Assembly: GCF_016863295.1 (NCBI RefSeq) | Contig: NZ_BOOP01000011.1 | Span: 227,983 to 291,982, forward strand | DNA length: 64,000 nt | Reading direction: 5' to 3' | Source: Planotetraspora phitsanulokensis | GTDB lineage: Bacteria > Actinomycetota > Actinomycetes > Streptosporangiales > Streptosporangiaceae | Shown: positions 33,542 to 40,171 of the stretch, in pieces | Layout of the letters: the number at the start of each line of letters is the position of its first letter | How positions within the stretch are numbered: position 1 is the stretch's first letter | Notes under the pieces: model-generated | What the model saw: only the letters and a program-made list of their open reading frames with translations | Database searches by the model: none | Told to the model about the DNA's origin: nothing | Program-made: the position numbers and the translations under genes

Positions 33542-34462
33542 GTGCAGCCACGGATGATCCCCTCCCGTCCCGTCACCCCCTCTCCCGCCCGGCGCTCCCG
33601 CGCCGCCCGGTTGGTCGCCGCCGTCGGCCTGGCGGTCTCCACGGTCGTCGGCGGCGTCGCCTTCGGCACCGGCGCCCAGGCCGCGGACAACCCGTACGAG
33701 CGCGGCCCCGCTCCCACCAACGCGAGCATCGAGGCCACGCGCGGCCCCTTCGCCACGGCGCAGACCTCGGTCTCCTCGCTCGTCACCGGATTCGGCGGCG
33801 GCACCATCTACTACCCGACCGACACGAGCCAGGGAACCTTCGGGGCCATCGCGATCTCTCCTGGATTCACCGCGAGGTGGTCGAGCCTCAGCTGGCTCGG
33901 TCCCCGGCTGGCCTCGCAGGGCTTCGTGGTCATCGGCATCGAGACCGACTCCATCTACGACCAGCCGGACAGCCGGGGTCGCCAGCTCCTGGCGGCGCTC
34001 GACTACCTCGTGCAGTCGAGCTCCGTGCGCAGCCGGATCGACTCGAGCAGGCTCGCCGTGGCGGGTCACTCGATGGGCGGCGGCGGCACCCTGGAGGCCG
34101 CGGCCTCCCGGCCGTCCCTGCAGGCGGCCATCCCGCTCGCGCCGTGGAACACGACCAAGAACTGGTCGGGGGTCCGCGTCCCGACGATGATCATCGGCGG
34201 CGAGTCGGACACCGTCGCCCCGGTGTCCTCGCACTCGGAGCCGTTCTACACCAGCATCCCGGCGTCGTCCGAGAAGGCGTACATGGAGCTCAACGGCGCC
34301 TCGCACTTCTTCCCGCAGACGTCGAACACCACGATGGCGAAGTACATGATCTCGTGGATGAAGCGCTTCATCGACAACGACACCCGTTATGACCAGTTCC
34401 TCTGCCCGGCGCCGAGGAGCACCGCGATCCAGGAGTACCGCGACACCTGCCCGCACGCCTAG
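33542..34462 (+). CDS. Secreted cutinase / PET-hydrolase-type polyesterase
   Basis: A 306-residue alpha/beta hydrolase with a Sec signal (cleavage near AQAADNPYERGP). It closely follows actinomycete cutinases such as Thermobifida TfCut2: GFGGGTIYYP, AGHSMGGGGTLEAA (S177), GGESDTVAP (D223), GASHFFP (H255) and the ending FLCPAPR...DTCPHA with a Cys288-Cys303 disulfide. The oxyanion/aromatic residue after SPG is Phe109, where TfCut2, LCC and IsPETase have Tyr; TARWSS after it is IsPETase-like. The Trp clamp is kept (W202). It should hydrolyse cutin-like polyesters. Comparisons are from memory. GTG start with GGGAG upstream. Confidence 0.93.
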   Translation: MQPRMIPSRPVTPSPARRSRAARLVAAVGLAVSTVVGGVAFGTGAQAADNPYERGPAPTNASIEATRGPFATAQTSVSSLVTGFGGGTIYYPTDTSQGTFGAIAISPGFTARWSSLSWLGPRLASQGFVVIGIETDSIYDQPDSRGRQLLAALDYLVQSSSVRSRIDSSRLAVAGHSMGGGGTLEAAASRPSLQAAIPLAPWNTTKNWSGVRVPTMIIGGESDTVAPVSSHSEPFYTSIPASSEKAYMELNGASHFFPQTSNTTMAKYMISWMKRFIDNDTRYDQFLCPAPRSTAIQEYRDTCPHA

Positions 34463-35082
34463 AGATCAGCCGGCACCTGCCGCCTGGCGGCCCGCCCGCG
34501 CAGGTGCCGGCCCACTTCGGTGACGACCGTGACAGTGATCGCGATGCCGAGGCCGAGCAGCAGCCCCTTGAACGGATCGTCCTCGAACGCCATGCCGCCG
34601 ACGAATCCGATCAGCGTGGAGTACACCGCCCACGAGACGGCGGCGACCGCGTCGAAGAACGAGAACCGGCGCAGCGGATACCCGGCGACGCCGGCGGTCA
34701 GCGTCGCCGCCGTACGTCCGCCGGGGATGTAACGAGCGACCACCAGCAGCAGGCCGCCGCGCTCCGCCAGCGCCCGTTCGGCCCACTCGAAGGCGGCGCG
34801 GCCCCGGGTTCCGGGCCCGAATCGCCTGAGCATCCGGCGCCCACCGGCACGACCGATCAGGTAGGAGACGTGGTCCCCGGCGAACGCGCCGAGCGCCGCG
34901 GCGGCGATCACGAAGATCGCCTCGGGCCGGCCGGTCGCGGCGAAGACGCCGGCGGTGATGACCGCGGTCTCACTGGGCACCGCGGGGAAGAAGCCGTCGA
35001 CCAACGCGACCGCGAAGAGCGCGAGGTAGACCCAGGGGGACGTCATGACCTGTCTGAGCAGGTCGAGGATCGCATCGGTCAT
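34459..35082 (-). CDS. DedA-family membrane protein
   Basis: A 207-residue DedA (SNARE-associated/VTT) membrane protein. The typical segments are VDGFFPAVPSETAVITAG near the N-terminus, GAFAGDHVSYLIGRAGG, and the Arg-containing ARYIPGGRTAATLTAGVAGY. About five membrane segments are likely. DedA proteins act as lipid carriers (undecaprenyl-phosphate or phospholipid flippases). ATG 35082 begins MTDAILDLLRQ; the longer frame adds 31 non-family residues. Its 3' end overlaps that of the convergent cutinase gene by 4 bases. Confidence 0.9.
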   Translation of the reverse strand: MTDAILDLLRQVMTSPWVYLALFAVALVDGFFPAVPSETAVITAGVFAATGRPEAIFVIAAAALGAFAGDHVSYLIGRAGGRRMLRRFGPGTRGRAAFEWAERALAERGGLLLVVARYIPGGRTAATLTAGVAGYPLRRFSFFDAVAAVSWAVYSTLIGFVGGMAFEDDPFKGLLLGLGIAITVTVVTEVGRHLRGRAARRQVPADL

Positions 35083-35216
35083 GATGACCGACGCTACGGA
35101 CGACGGCCTGCCCGGCACCGCGGACGAACGGCACCGCCCACCCCCCACCTTCGGCAGGGGCCTGGTGGTCCTCACGGAGGAGGGCGGCCCGCGTCCCGGC
35201 TTGTAGCGTCGAGGTC

Positions 35217-36419
35217 ATGACGCGATGGATCCGCCGGGCGAACAGCCGGGAGATCTTCGCCGACCTCCTGCTCTGGGCCGTGTTGTGCCTGCCGATCGTG
35301 CTTCCGCCCCGCGACCCCTACGCCTGGGAGCCGCTGGCCGGCAACACACTGGTCCTCGTCGTGCTGGCGGGCATGTCCGTCGTGACAGCCGCCGTTCTGG
35401 TCAGCCGGGCGGCGCCCCTCGCCGCCATGTCGGTCGTCCTCGCCCTGGGGCCGTGGCGGGCGACGGATTCGCTGGCCACCGTCCAGCTCTGGCAGTTGGG
35501 CACCGTTGTGAAGGTGGGGCCCGTGAACGGGTTCACGCTCGCGATCGTGGCCTTCAGCTACCTGGCCGGACGGCGGATGGATCGGCCGCGCGCCGCCCTG
35601 CGGATCTTCGGTGCGATCTTCGGCGTCGGGGGCGCCATCGCGCTCGTCGCATCGTCCGGTCCCGTTCCACAGGAGACCGTCTGGGTGCCGATCCTCTCGG
35701 GTGTGCTCATCAGCAGCCTGGTGCCGTGGGCCGTCGGACGCCACGTCCGGAGGCGGGTCGAACGGCGCGCCCACGAGCGGCACATGGTGGCCGGTCAGGC
35801 GAGGCTCCGCGAGCGGGCCCGCATCGCCGGGGACATGCACGACTCGCTCGGGCACGAACTCGCGCTCATCGCGCTGCGGGCCGGCGCGCTGGAGATGTCG
35901 CCCGACCTCGACGACCGGCATCGGGCCTCGGCGGCCGAGTTGCGCGCGGCGGCGGCCGCGACCACGGAACGGCTCCGCCAGGTGATCGGGATGCTCCGGG
36001 AGGACGGCGAGCCACCGCCGCTAGGCCCGCACCACGAGGACATCTCCACGCTGGTCGAGCGGGTGAGGTCCTCGGGGATGCCGGTCGAGCTGACGGACGC
36101 CTGCACGCTCTCCCGGCCGGAGGCGGACGACGACTGGGAACGTTCGCTGGTGCGCAACGCGGCGTACCGCGTGGTGCAGGAGGCCATCACGAACGCGGCC
36201 AGGCACGCGCCGGGGGCGCCCGTCTCCGTGGTCATCGAGCCGGGTCCCGGATCCGTGACCGTGTCGGTCTCCAACCCGGCGCAGGCGGCCACGATCGGGG
36301 ACGGCACGGGCCTGGTCGGGCTCCGCGAGCGGGTACGGCTGGCGGGCGGCGCCTTCCACGCCGGATCGAGGGACGGCAGGTTCGAGGTGGTCGCCCGCCT
36401 GCCGTACGACAGCGAGTAG
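35217..36419 (+). CDS. Two-component sensor histidine kinase (NarL-type partner)
   Basis: A 400-residue kinase. Four to five membrane segments fill residues 15-180 (e.g. DLLLWAVLCLPIVLP, LVLVVLAGMSVVTAAVLVSR). The HisKA_3 dimerisation helix carries phospho-acceptor H208 (AGDMHDSLGHELALIALR), and the HATPase domain has NAAYRVVQEAITNAARHAPG and GTGLVGLRERV. There is no large extracellular domain, so the signal is probably sensed in or near the membrane. It ends 12 bases before its response regulator, a cognate pair. Confidence 0.92.
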   Translation: MTRWIRRANSREIFADLLLWAVLCLPIVLPPRDPYAWEPLAGNTLVLVVLAGMSVVTAAVLVSRAAPLAAMSVVLALGPWRATDSLATVQLWQLGTVVKVGPVNGFTLAIVAFSYLAGRRMDRPRAALRIFGAIFGVGGAIALVASSGPVPQETVWVPILSGVLISSLVPWAVGRHVRRRVERRAHERHMVAGQARLRERARIAGDMHDSLGHELALIALRAGALEMSPDLDDRHRASAAELRAAAAATTERLRQVIGMLREDGEPPPLGPHHEDISTLVERVRSSGMPVELTDACTLSRPEADDDWERSLVRNAAYRVVQEAITNAARHAPGAPVSVVIEPGPGSVTVSVSNPAQAATIGDGTGLVGLRERVRLAGGAFHAGSRDGRFEVVARLPYDSE

Positions 36420-36431
36420 GTGGGATCAGTA

Positions 36432-37154
36432 ATGATCAAGGTGGTCCTGGCCGACGACGAGGCGATGATCCGGGCCGGAGTCCGGGCGATCCTGGCAACG
36501 GATCCGGAGATCGAGGTCGTGGCCGAGGCGGGCGACGGGCGGGAGGCCGTCGAACTCGCGCTCGCGTGCCGGCCTGACGTGGTGCTCCTCGACGTCCGCA
36601 TGCCCGGCCTCGACGGGCTCGGCGCCGCGGCCGAGATCCGCCGTACGTTGCCGGACACAGGGGTGGTGATGCTGACGACGTTCGGCGAGGACGAGTACAT
36701 CGCCCGCGCCCTGGGCGCGGGAGCCGGGGGGTTCCTCCTCAAGTCGGGCGATCCCCGGGAACTGATCGCCGGGGTGCGTGCGGTGGCGGGCGGCGCCGCG
36801 TATCTGTCGCCCGAGGTGGCCCACCGGGTGATCACCCGGCTCGATCGGGGACGGATGCGCCGTGCGGCCGACGCGCGTTCCCGAACGGAGGGCCTGACAC
36901 CACGCGAACGCGACGTGCTGGCCCTCCTGGGCGCGGGCCTGTCCAACGCCCAGATCGGCACCCGCCTCCATCTGGTCGAGGGGACCGTGAAGGCCCACGT
37001 GAGCGCCATCCTGGCCCGCCTCGGGGTCGGCAACCGCGTCCAGGCCGCGATCCTGGCCTACGAGGCGGACCTGGTGGAGCCGGGGTCCTCCTCCGGGGTC
37101 ACGAACGGGGTCACGAGCGGGGTCACGAGCCCCACACGTACCCGGTCACCCTGA
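36432..37154 (+). CDS. NarL/LuxR-type response regulator
   Basis: A 240-residue response regulator. The receiver domain has the acidic pair D8/D9 and phospho-acceptor D54 (DVVLLDVRMPG). The C-terminal LuxR HTH is LTPRERDVLALLGAGLSNAQ, then VEGTVKAHVSAILARLGV. It works with the kinase just upstream. The last 20 residues (SGVTNGVTSGVTSPTRTRSP) are unusual and come from a 12-base tandem repeat; this tail overlaps the convergent PP2C-like gene by 32 bases. ATG 36432 begins the family's conserved MIKVVLADDE; a GTG at 36420 is in frame. Confidence 0.92.
   Translation: MIKVVLADDEAMIRAGVRAILATDPEIEVVAEAGDGREAVELALACRPDVVLLDVRMPGLDGLGAAAEIRRTLPDTGVVMLTTFGEDEYIARALGAGAGGFLLKSGDPRELIAGVRAVAGGAAYLSPEVAHRVITRLDRGRMRRAADARSRTEGLTPRERDVLALLGAGLSNAQIGTRLHLVEGTVKAHVSAILARLGVGNRVQAAILAYEADLVEPGSSSGVTNGVTSGVTSPTRTRSP
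37094..37129. repeat. 12-base tandem repeat, three copies
   Basis: CGGGGTCACGA(A/G) occurs three times in a row. It encodes the GVTNGVTSGVT tail of the response regulator and ends in the overlap with the PP2C-like gene. Confidence 0.8.
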
Positions 37155-38376
37155 CCACGCGGGCCACGACCACGGTCACGTCGTCCTTCGGGTCATGGCG
37201 GTAGGCCGTCCGCAGCAGGACCTCCGCGCACGCCTGTGGTGCGGCGTGGAAATACCGGCCGACGACCGCCTGGATCTCGGGGAACGACAACACGCCGGTC
37301 AGGCCGTTGGAGGCGAGCACCACCAGGGCGCCCGGCCGCACGGCCGTGCTCTCCACGTCACCGGCCACCTGGTCGGTCGCGCCCACGGCCCGGACGATCG
37401 GGTCCAGCCCGACGGAGTGCGGGGTCGTCAGCATCTCTCCCTGGTCGGGCGTGGTGAACAGGAAGATGCTCCCGCTGCCCACGTGCGCGGAGACCAGGGC
37501 CCACCCGCCGGCGACCTCGGCGAGGAGCACCACGTCGAGGGTGGTCGCCATCCCGGCCAACTCGGGGACCTCCTCGCCCTTCCCTCGAAGGGTGGCGTTG
37601 GCGAACTCCAGGCTGTCGCGGAGCGCCTGCCGGGGATCGGGCGTGTCCCCCGTCTGGTCGGCCACGACCGCTCCGAGAGCGAGGGCCGAGGCCCAGCGGC
37701 CCTCCGTCGCCCGGGTGATCCCGTCGGCCATCGCAATCAGCTGTTCCTGGATGAGGTACCCGTCCGCGTTCTCCCCCAGGTTCCCCGCATTCGTACGGCC
37801 GGCCGCGTCGAACTTCACCAGGGGGACGGGACGCGGCCTCCCGCCCGGCTGTGGACGTGCGGCCCGACGGCCGATGACGTCGGGGCCTCGCCGGGGAACG
37901 CCGTCGTCCAGCGCCGGGCGGGGTGAGGCGACCAACGGGGCGAGCGGCAGGCTGGACCAGTCGCGGCTCCCCGCCGCGCCCTCACCGTCCGTGCCGCCGG
38001 CGTGGGTGTCCCCGTCCGGGTCCGACAGTGGCTCACCTAATAGGGGCTCGTCGAACGGGGGCTCGTCGAACGGGGGCTCGTCGAACCCGGCCGCATCGAA
38101 TCCGGTCTCGCCGGGGCCGGGGTCCTCCGAGGCGGGGTCCTCCGAGGCCGCGCCGCTGCCGCCTGTTGTCGCCACGGGCCCTGCCGGATGAGCCCCCGCG
38201 GCGACGCCCGGCACGGGCTCGTCGCCCCCTCCGCCCAGCCGCTCACCGTGCGGCGGCGTCCGCCGTTCCATGCCGCGCGCGTACTGGACGCCCCTGTTCT
38301 CGCTGGCCGCGAACGCGATGATCCCGCAGATGACGAGACCCGCCACGACCGCCGAGGCCGCAAGCGTGACAATCAC
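37123..38376 (-). CDS. Membrane-anchored PP2C-like phosphatase domain protein, metal site altered
   Basis: A 417-residue protein. An N-terminal membrane segment (about 2-26) is followed by a long acidic/Pro/Gly linker with FDEPPFDEPPFDEP repeats (to about 180), then a PP2C-type domain: TNAGNLGENADGY, MADGITRATEGRWAS, LVVLASNGLTGVLSF and PKDDVTVVVARV. Canonical PP2Cs have NxDA, ADGMGG and SDGLxD; here the SDG Asp is Asn (ASNG). It may be a weak phosphatase or a binding pseudo-enzyme. The domain should lie in the cytosol. It converges on, and overlaps, the response-regulator gene, and a link with that pair is only positional. Confidence 0.75.
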   Translation of the reverse strand: MIVTLAASAVVAGLVICGIIAFAASENRGVQYARGMERRTPPHGERLGGGGDEPVPGVAAGAHPAGPVATTGGSGAASEDPASEDPGPGETGFDAAGFDEPPFDEPPFDEPLLGEPLSDPDGDTHAGGTDGEGAAGSRDWSSLPLAPLVASPRPALDDGVPRRGPDVIGRRAARPQPGGRPRPVPLVKFDAAGRTNAGNLGENADGYLIQEQLIAMADGITRATEGRWASALALGAVVADQTGDTPDPRQALRDSLEFANATLRGKGEEVPELAGMATTLDVVLLAEVAGGWALVSAHVGSGSIFLFTTPDQGEMLTTPHSVGLDPIVRAVGATDQVAGDVESTAVRPGALVVLASNGLTGVLSFPEIQAVVGRYFHAAPQACAEVLLRTAYRHDPKDDVTVVVARVVRVTGYVWGS

Positions 38377-38709
38377 TCAGCCCGCTCCAGGGGTGTCGCC
38401 GACGATCTCTCTACCTCTTTCTCCCGAAGGTCCGTTCACCGGCCGCTCGGCGAACACAGCTCACTCAGGATCGGCCGCTGACGGGCGCGCCCGCATGAGG
38501 TCCAGCCCCTAATCGACCCGGAAAGGGCCGAAAGGGCATTGTGATCGCAAAAGCGGCTCCTGCGATAGGTCCCCTCACTCCTCACCGGCGATCAACCTCC
38601 CGATGCGGGTCTCCCACAGGCGGTGGGGATACCGGCCAGTAAGGATGACGCTCCGGGGGCGGATGAGGTTCACGATGCCCCCGGAGCGGCGGCCGGGGCC
38701 GGAGGAGAT
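38377..38709. other. Intergenic region, no gene
   Basis: About 330 bases between the start of the PP2C-like gene and the end of the flavin-oxidase gene, both minus strand. It must hold the PP2C promoter. The hairpin at 38650 is the only clear structure; no frame is convincing. Confidence 0.5.
38650..38687 (-). terminator. Hairpin downstream of F420-type oxidase gene
   Basis: Perfect 11-base arms (38650-38660 and 38677-38687) enclose a 16-base loop, 22 bases beyond the minus-strand stop at 38710. The large loop makes it a moderate candidate. Confidence 0.5.
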
Positions 38710-39171
38710 CTACGCGAGGCGCGCGGGGAAGCCGCCCGTGGCGACCGGGCCCCAGCGGGTGGGGGTGACGCGGAGCAAGGACTTGCCCTGGCGCTCCATG
38801 GCCGCGCGGTACTCGTCCCAGTCGGGGTGCTCGCCTGAGATCGAGCGGTAGTAGTCCACCAGCGGCTCCAGAGCCTCGGGCATGTCGAGCACCTCGGCCG
38901 TGCCGTCGACCTGGACCCACGGGCCGTCGAAGTCGTCGGACAGGACGACCACGCTCACCTGCGCGGACCTGCGGGCGTTGCGGGTCTTGGCGCGTTCGGG
39001 ATAGGTCGAGACGACGATCCTGCCCTGGTCGTCGACGCCGCACGTGACGGGCGACGCCTGCGGGTGACCGTCACGCCGTGACGTGATGACGATCGCCCGG
39101 TGCCGTTCCCGGAGGAATTCGAGGAGTTGCTCACGGGTGACGGTGTCCGTGGTCGCGATCTTTGGGCTCAT
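38710..39171 (-). CDS. PPOX-class F420-dependent oxidoreductase
   Basis: A 153-residue split-barrel flavin-fold protein starting MSPKIATTDTVTREQLLEFL. The family pattern HRAIVITSRRDGHPQASPV, VVSTYPERAKTRNARR (deazaflavin-phosphate binding), GPWVQVDGTAEV and a final RVTPTRWGP is clear. Such enzymes in actinomycetes use F420 or FMN to reduce diverse substrates; the natural substrate is unknown. ATG 39171 is chosen over an upstream GTG/ATG adding 11 residues. Confidence 0.9.
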   Translation of the reverse strand: MSPKIATTDTVTREQLLEFLRERHRAIVITSRRDGHPQASPVTCGVDDQGRIVVSTYPERAKTRNARRSAQVSVVVLSDDFDGPWVQVDGTAEVLDMPEALEPLVDYYRSISGEHPDWDEYRAAMERQGKSLLRVTPTRWGPVATGGFPARLA

Positions 39172-39425
39172 ACGGCCAACTCTAATGAGCCCTTTGCCCT
39201 CCACTTGGACCCCAAAATGCCCAGAAACTGGCGGAATCGGGGTCGAGAGGAGGAAAAGGATCTACGTTCAGGGGCGCTTGCAGGGATACGCACTACCTAC
39301 GTAGGGCGGAATGGGTACCGATACGGGGGTTTTCCCCGTGCTCTACCAGCACTCGGACGCGACATGCTGAAAACGTCGTCAAGAAAGTCCCATCTGACCT
39401 CAGCGAGGACCAAGGGAAACGAATC

Positions 39426-39620
39426 ATGTGCCAGCACCAGCCTCCGTGCCCGCCCGCCACCGCCTCCGACCGTGAGGCGGCCCACCTGGTCGCCTTCCAC
39501 CCCGAGCAGGGATGGGGTCTCCTTTGCAACGGCGTCGTCCTGTTCGACGACACCGGCGAACTGCTCCCCGACGGCAGCAGCATCCCGGCCCACCGTGCGA
39601 GCGTGGGCGTCGCGGCATGA
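39426..39620 (+). CDS. DUF5999 family small protein
   Basis: A 64-residue protein starting MCQHQPPCPPATASDREAAH, with a Cys/His-rich N-terminus and the conserved core HPEQGWGLLCNGVVLFDDTG. This small actinomycete family (DUF5999, recognised from memory) has no known function; the C-x-H...C start could bind metal. Its stop overlaps the start of the next gene (ATGA), so the two are translationally coupled. The neighbour is a regulatory ATPase, which hints at a signalling role. Confidence 0.8.
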   Translation: MCQHQPPCPPATASDREAAHLVAFHPEQGWGLLCNGVVLFDDTGELLPDGSSIPAHRASVGVAA

Positions 39621-40171
39621 GCCACGTCATGACGTCTCACCTGGCCAGGACGGGAAGTCCGCCGTGGCGCGTGGGAACGTCCATGTGTTTCTCGCCCGTC
39701 CGTGACGAACGCCACGCCGCCGCCAGAGAGCGGTGGACGGCCACCCGCCGACGGCATCGTGTGATCATGGTTGAAGGACCTGAGGTGCAAATGTCGTTCT
39801 GGCCGCTGGCGGCCAACGCCCGTTCCGTCGCCAGGGCACGGCGACTCACCCGCGACCGGCTTGCGGCCTGGGGCATGGACGACGTGACCGACGTCGCCGA
39901 GTTGCTCGTCAGCGAACTGGTCACCAACGCCCTGTGTCACGCGCACGGACCGGTCGGACTGACGCTTTCCGCCATGGAGGGCCTGCTGCGCTGCGAGGTC
40001 GAGGACGCGGGGACGGTGCTGCCGAGCGCGTACTGCGCGGGACACGACGACGAGGGCGGCCGCGGCCTCTGCATGCTCGACACCCTGGCCTGCTGCTGGG
40101 GCGGGGCCCGCACGCCCACCGGCAAGGTCATGTGGTTCGAACTGCCCGTGCATACCCCCTCCGCTCGCTGA
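39617..40171 (+). CDS. RsbW-like ATP-binding (HATPase_c_2) regulatory protein
   Basis: A 184-residue protein. Its C-terminal 130 residues form a GHKL ATPase of anti-sigma-kinase type: VAELLVSELVTNALCHAHGP (N box), VEDAGTVLPSAYCAGHDDEG and GRGLCMLDTLACCWG (G boxes). Such proteins are abundant in actinomycetes as stand-alone regulators. It starts with ATGA overlap on DUF5999; internal ATGs at 39767-39790 are possible starts because the first 50 residues look non-conserved. The 3' end overlaps the convergent LuxR gene by 44 bases. The partner sigma factor or antagonist is not in the window. Confidence 0.85.
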   Translation: MSHVMTSHLARTGSPPWRVGTSMCFSPVRDERHAAARERWTATRRRHRVIMVEGPEVQMSFWPLAANARSVARARRLTRDRLAAWGMDDVTDVAELLVSELVTNALCHAHGPVGLTLSAMEGLLRCEVEDAGTVLPSAYCAGHDDEGGRGLCMLDTLACCWGGARTPTGKVMWFELPVHTPSAR

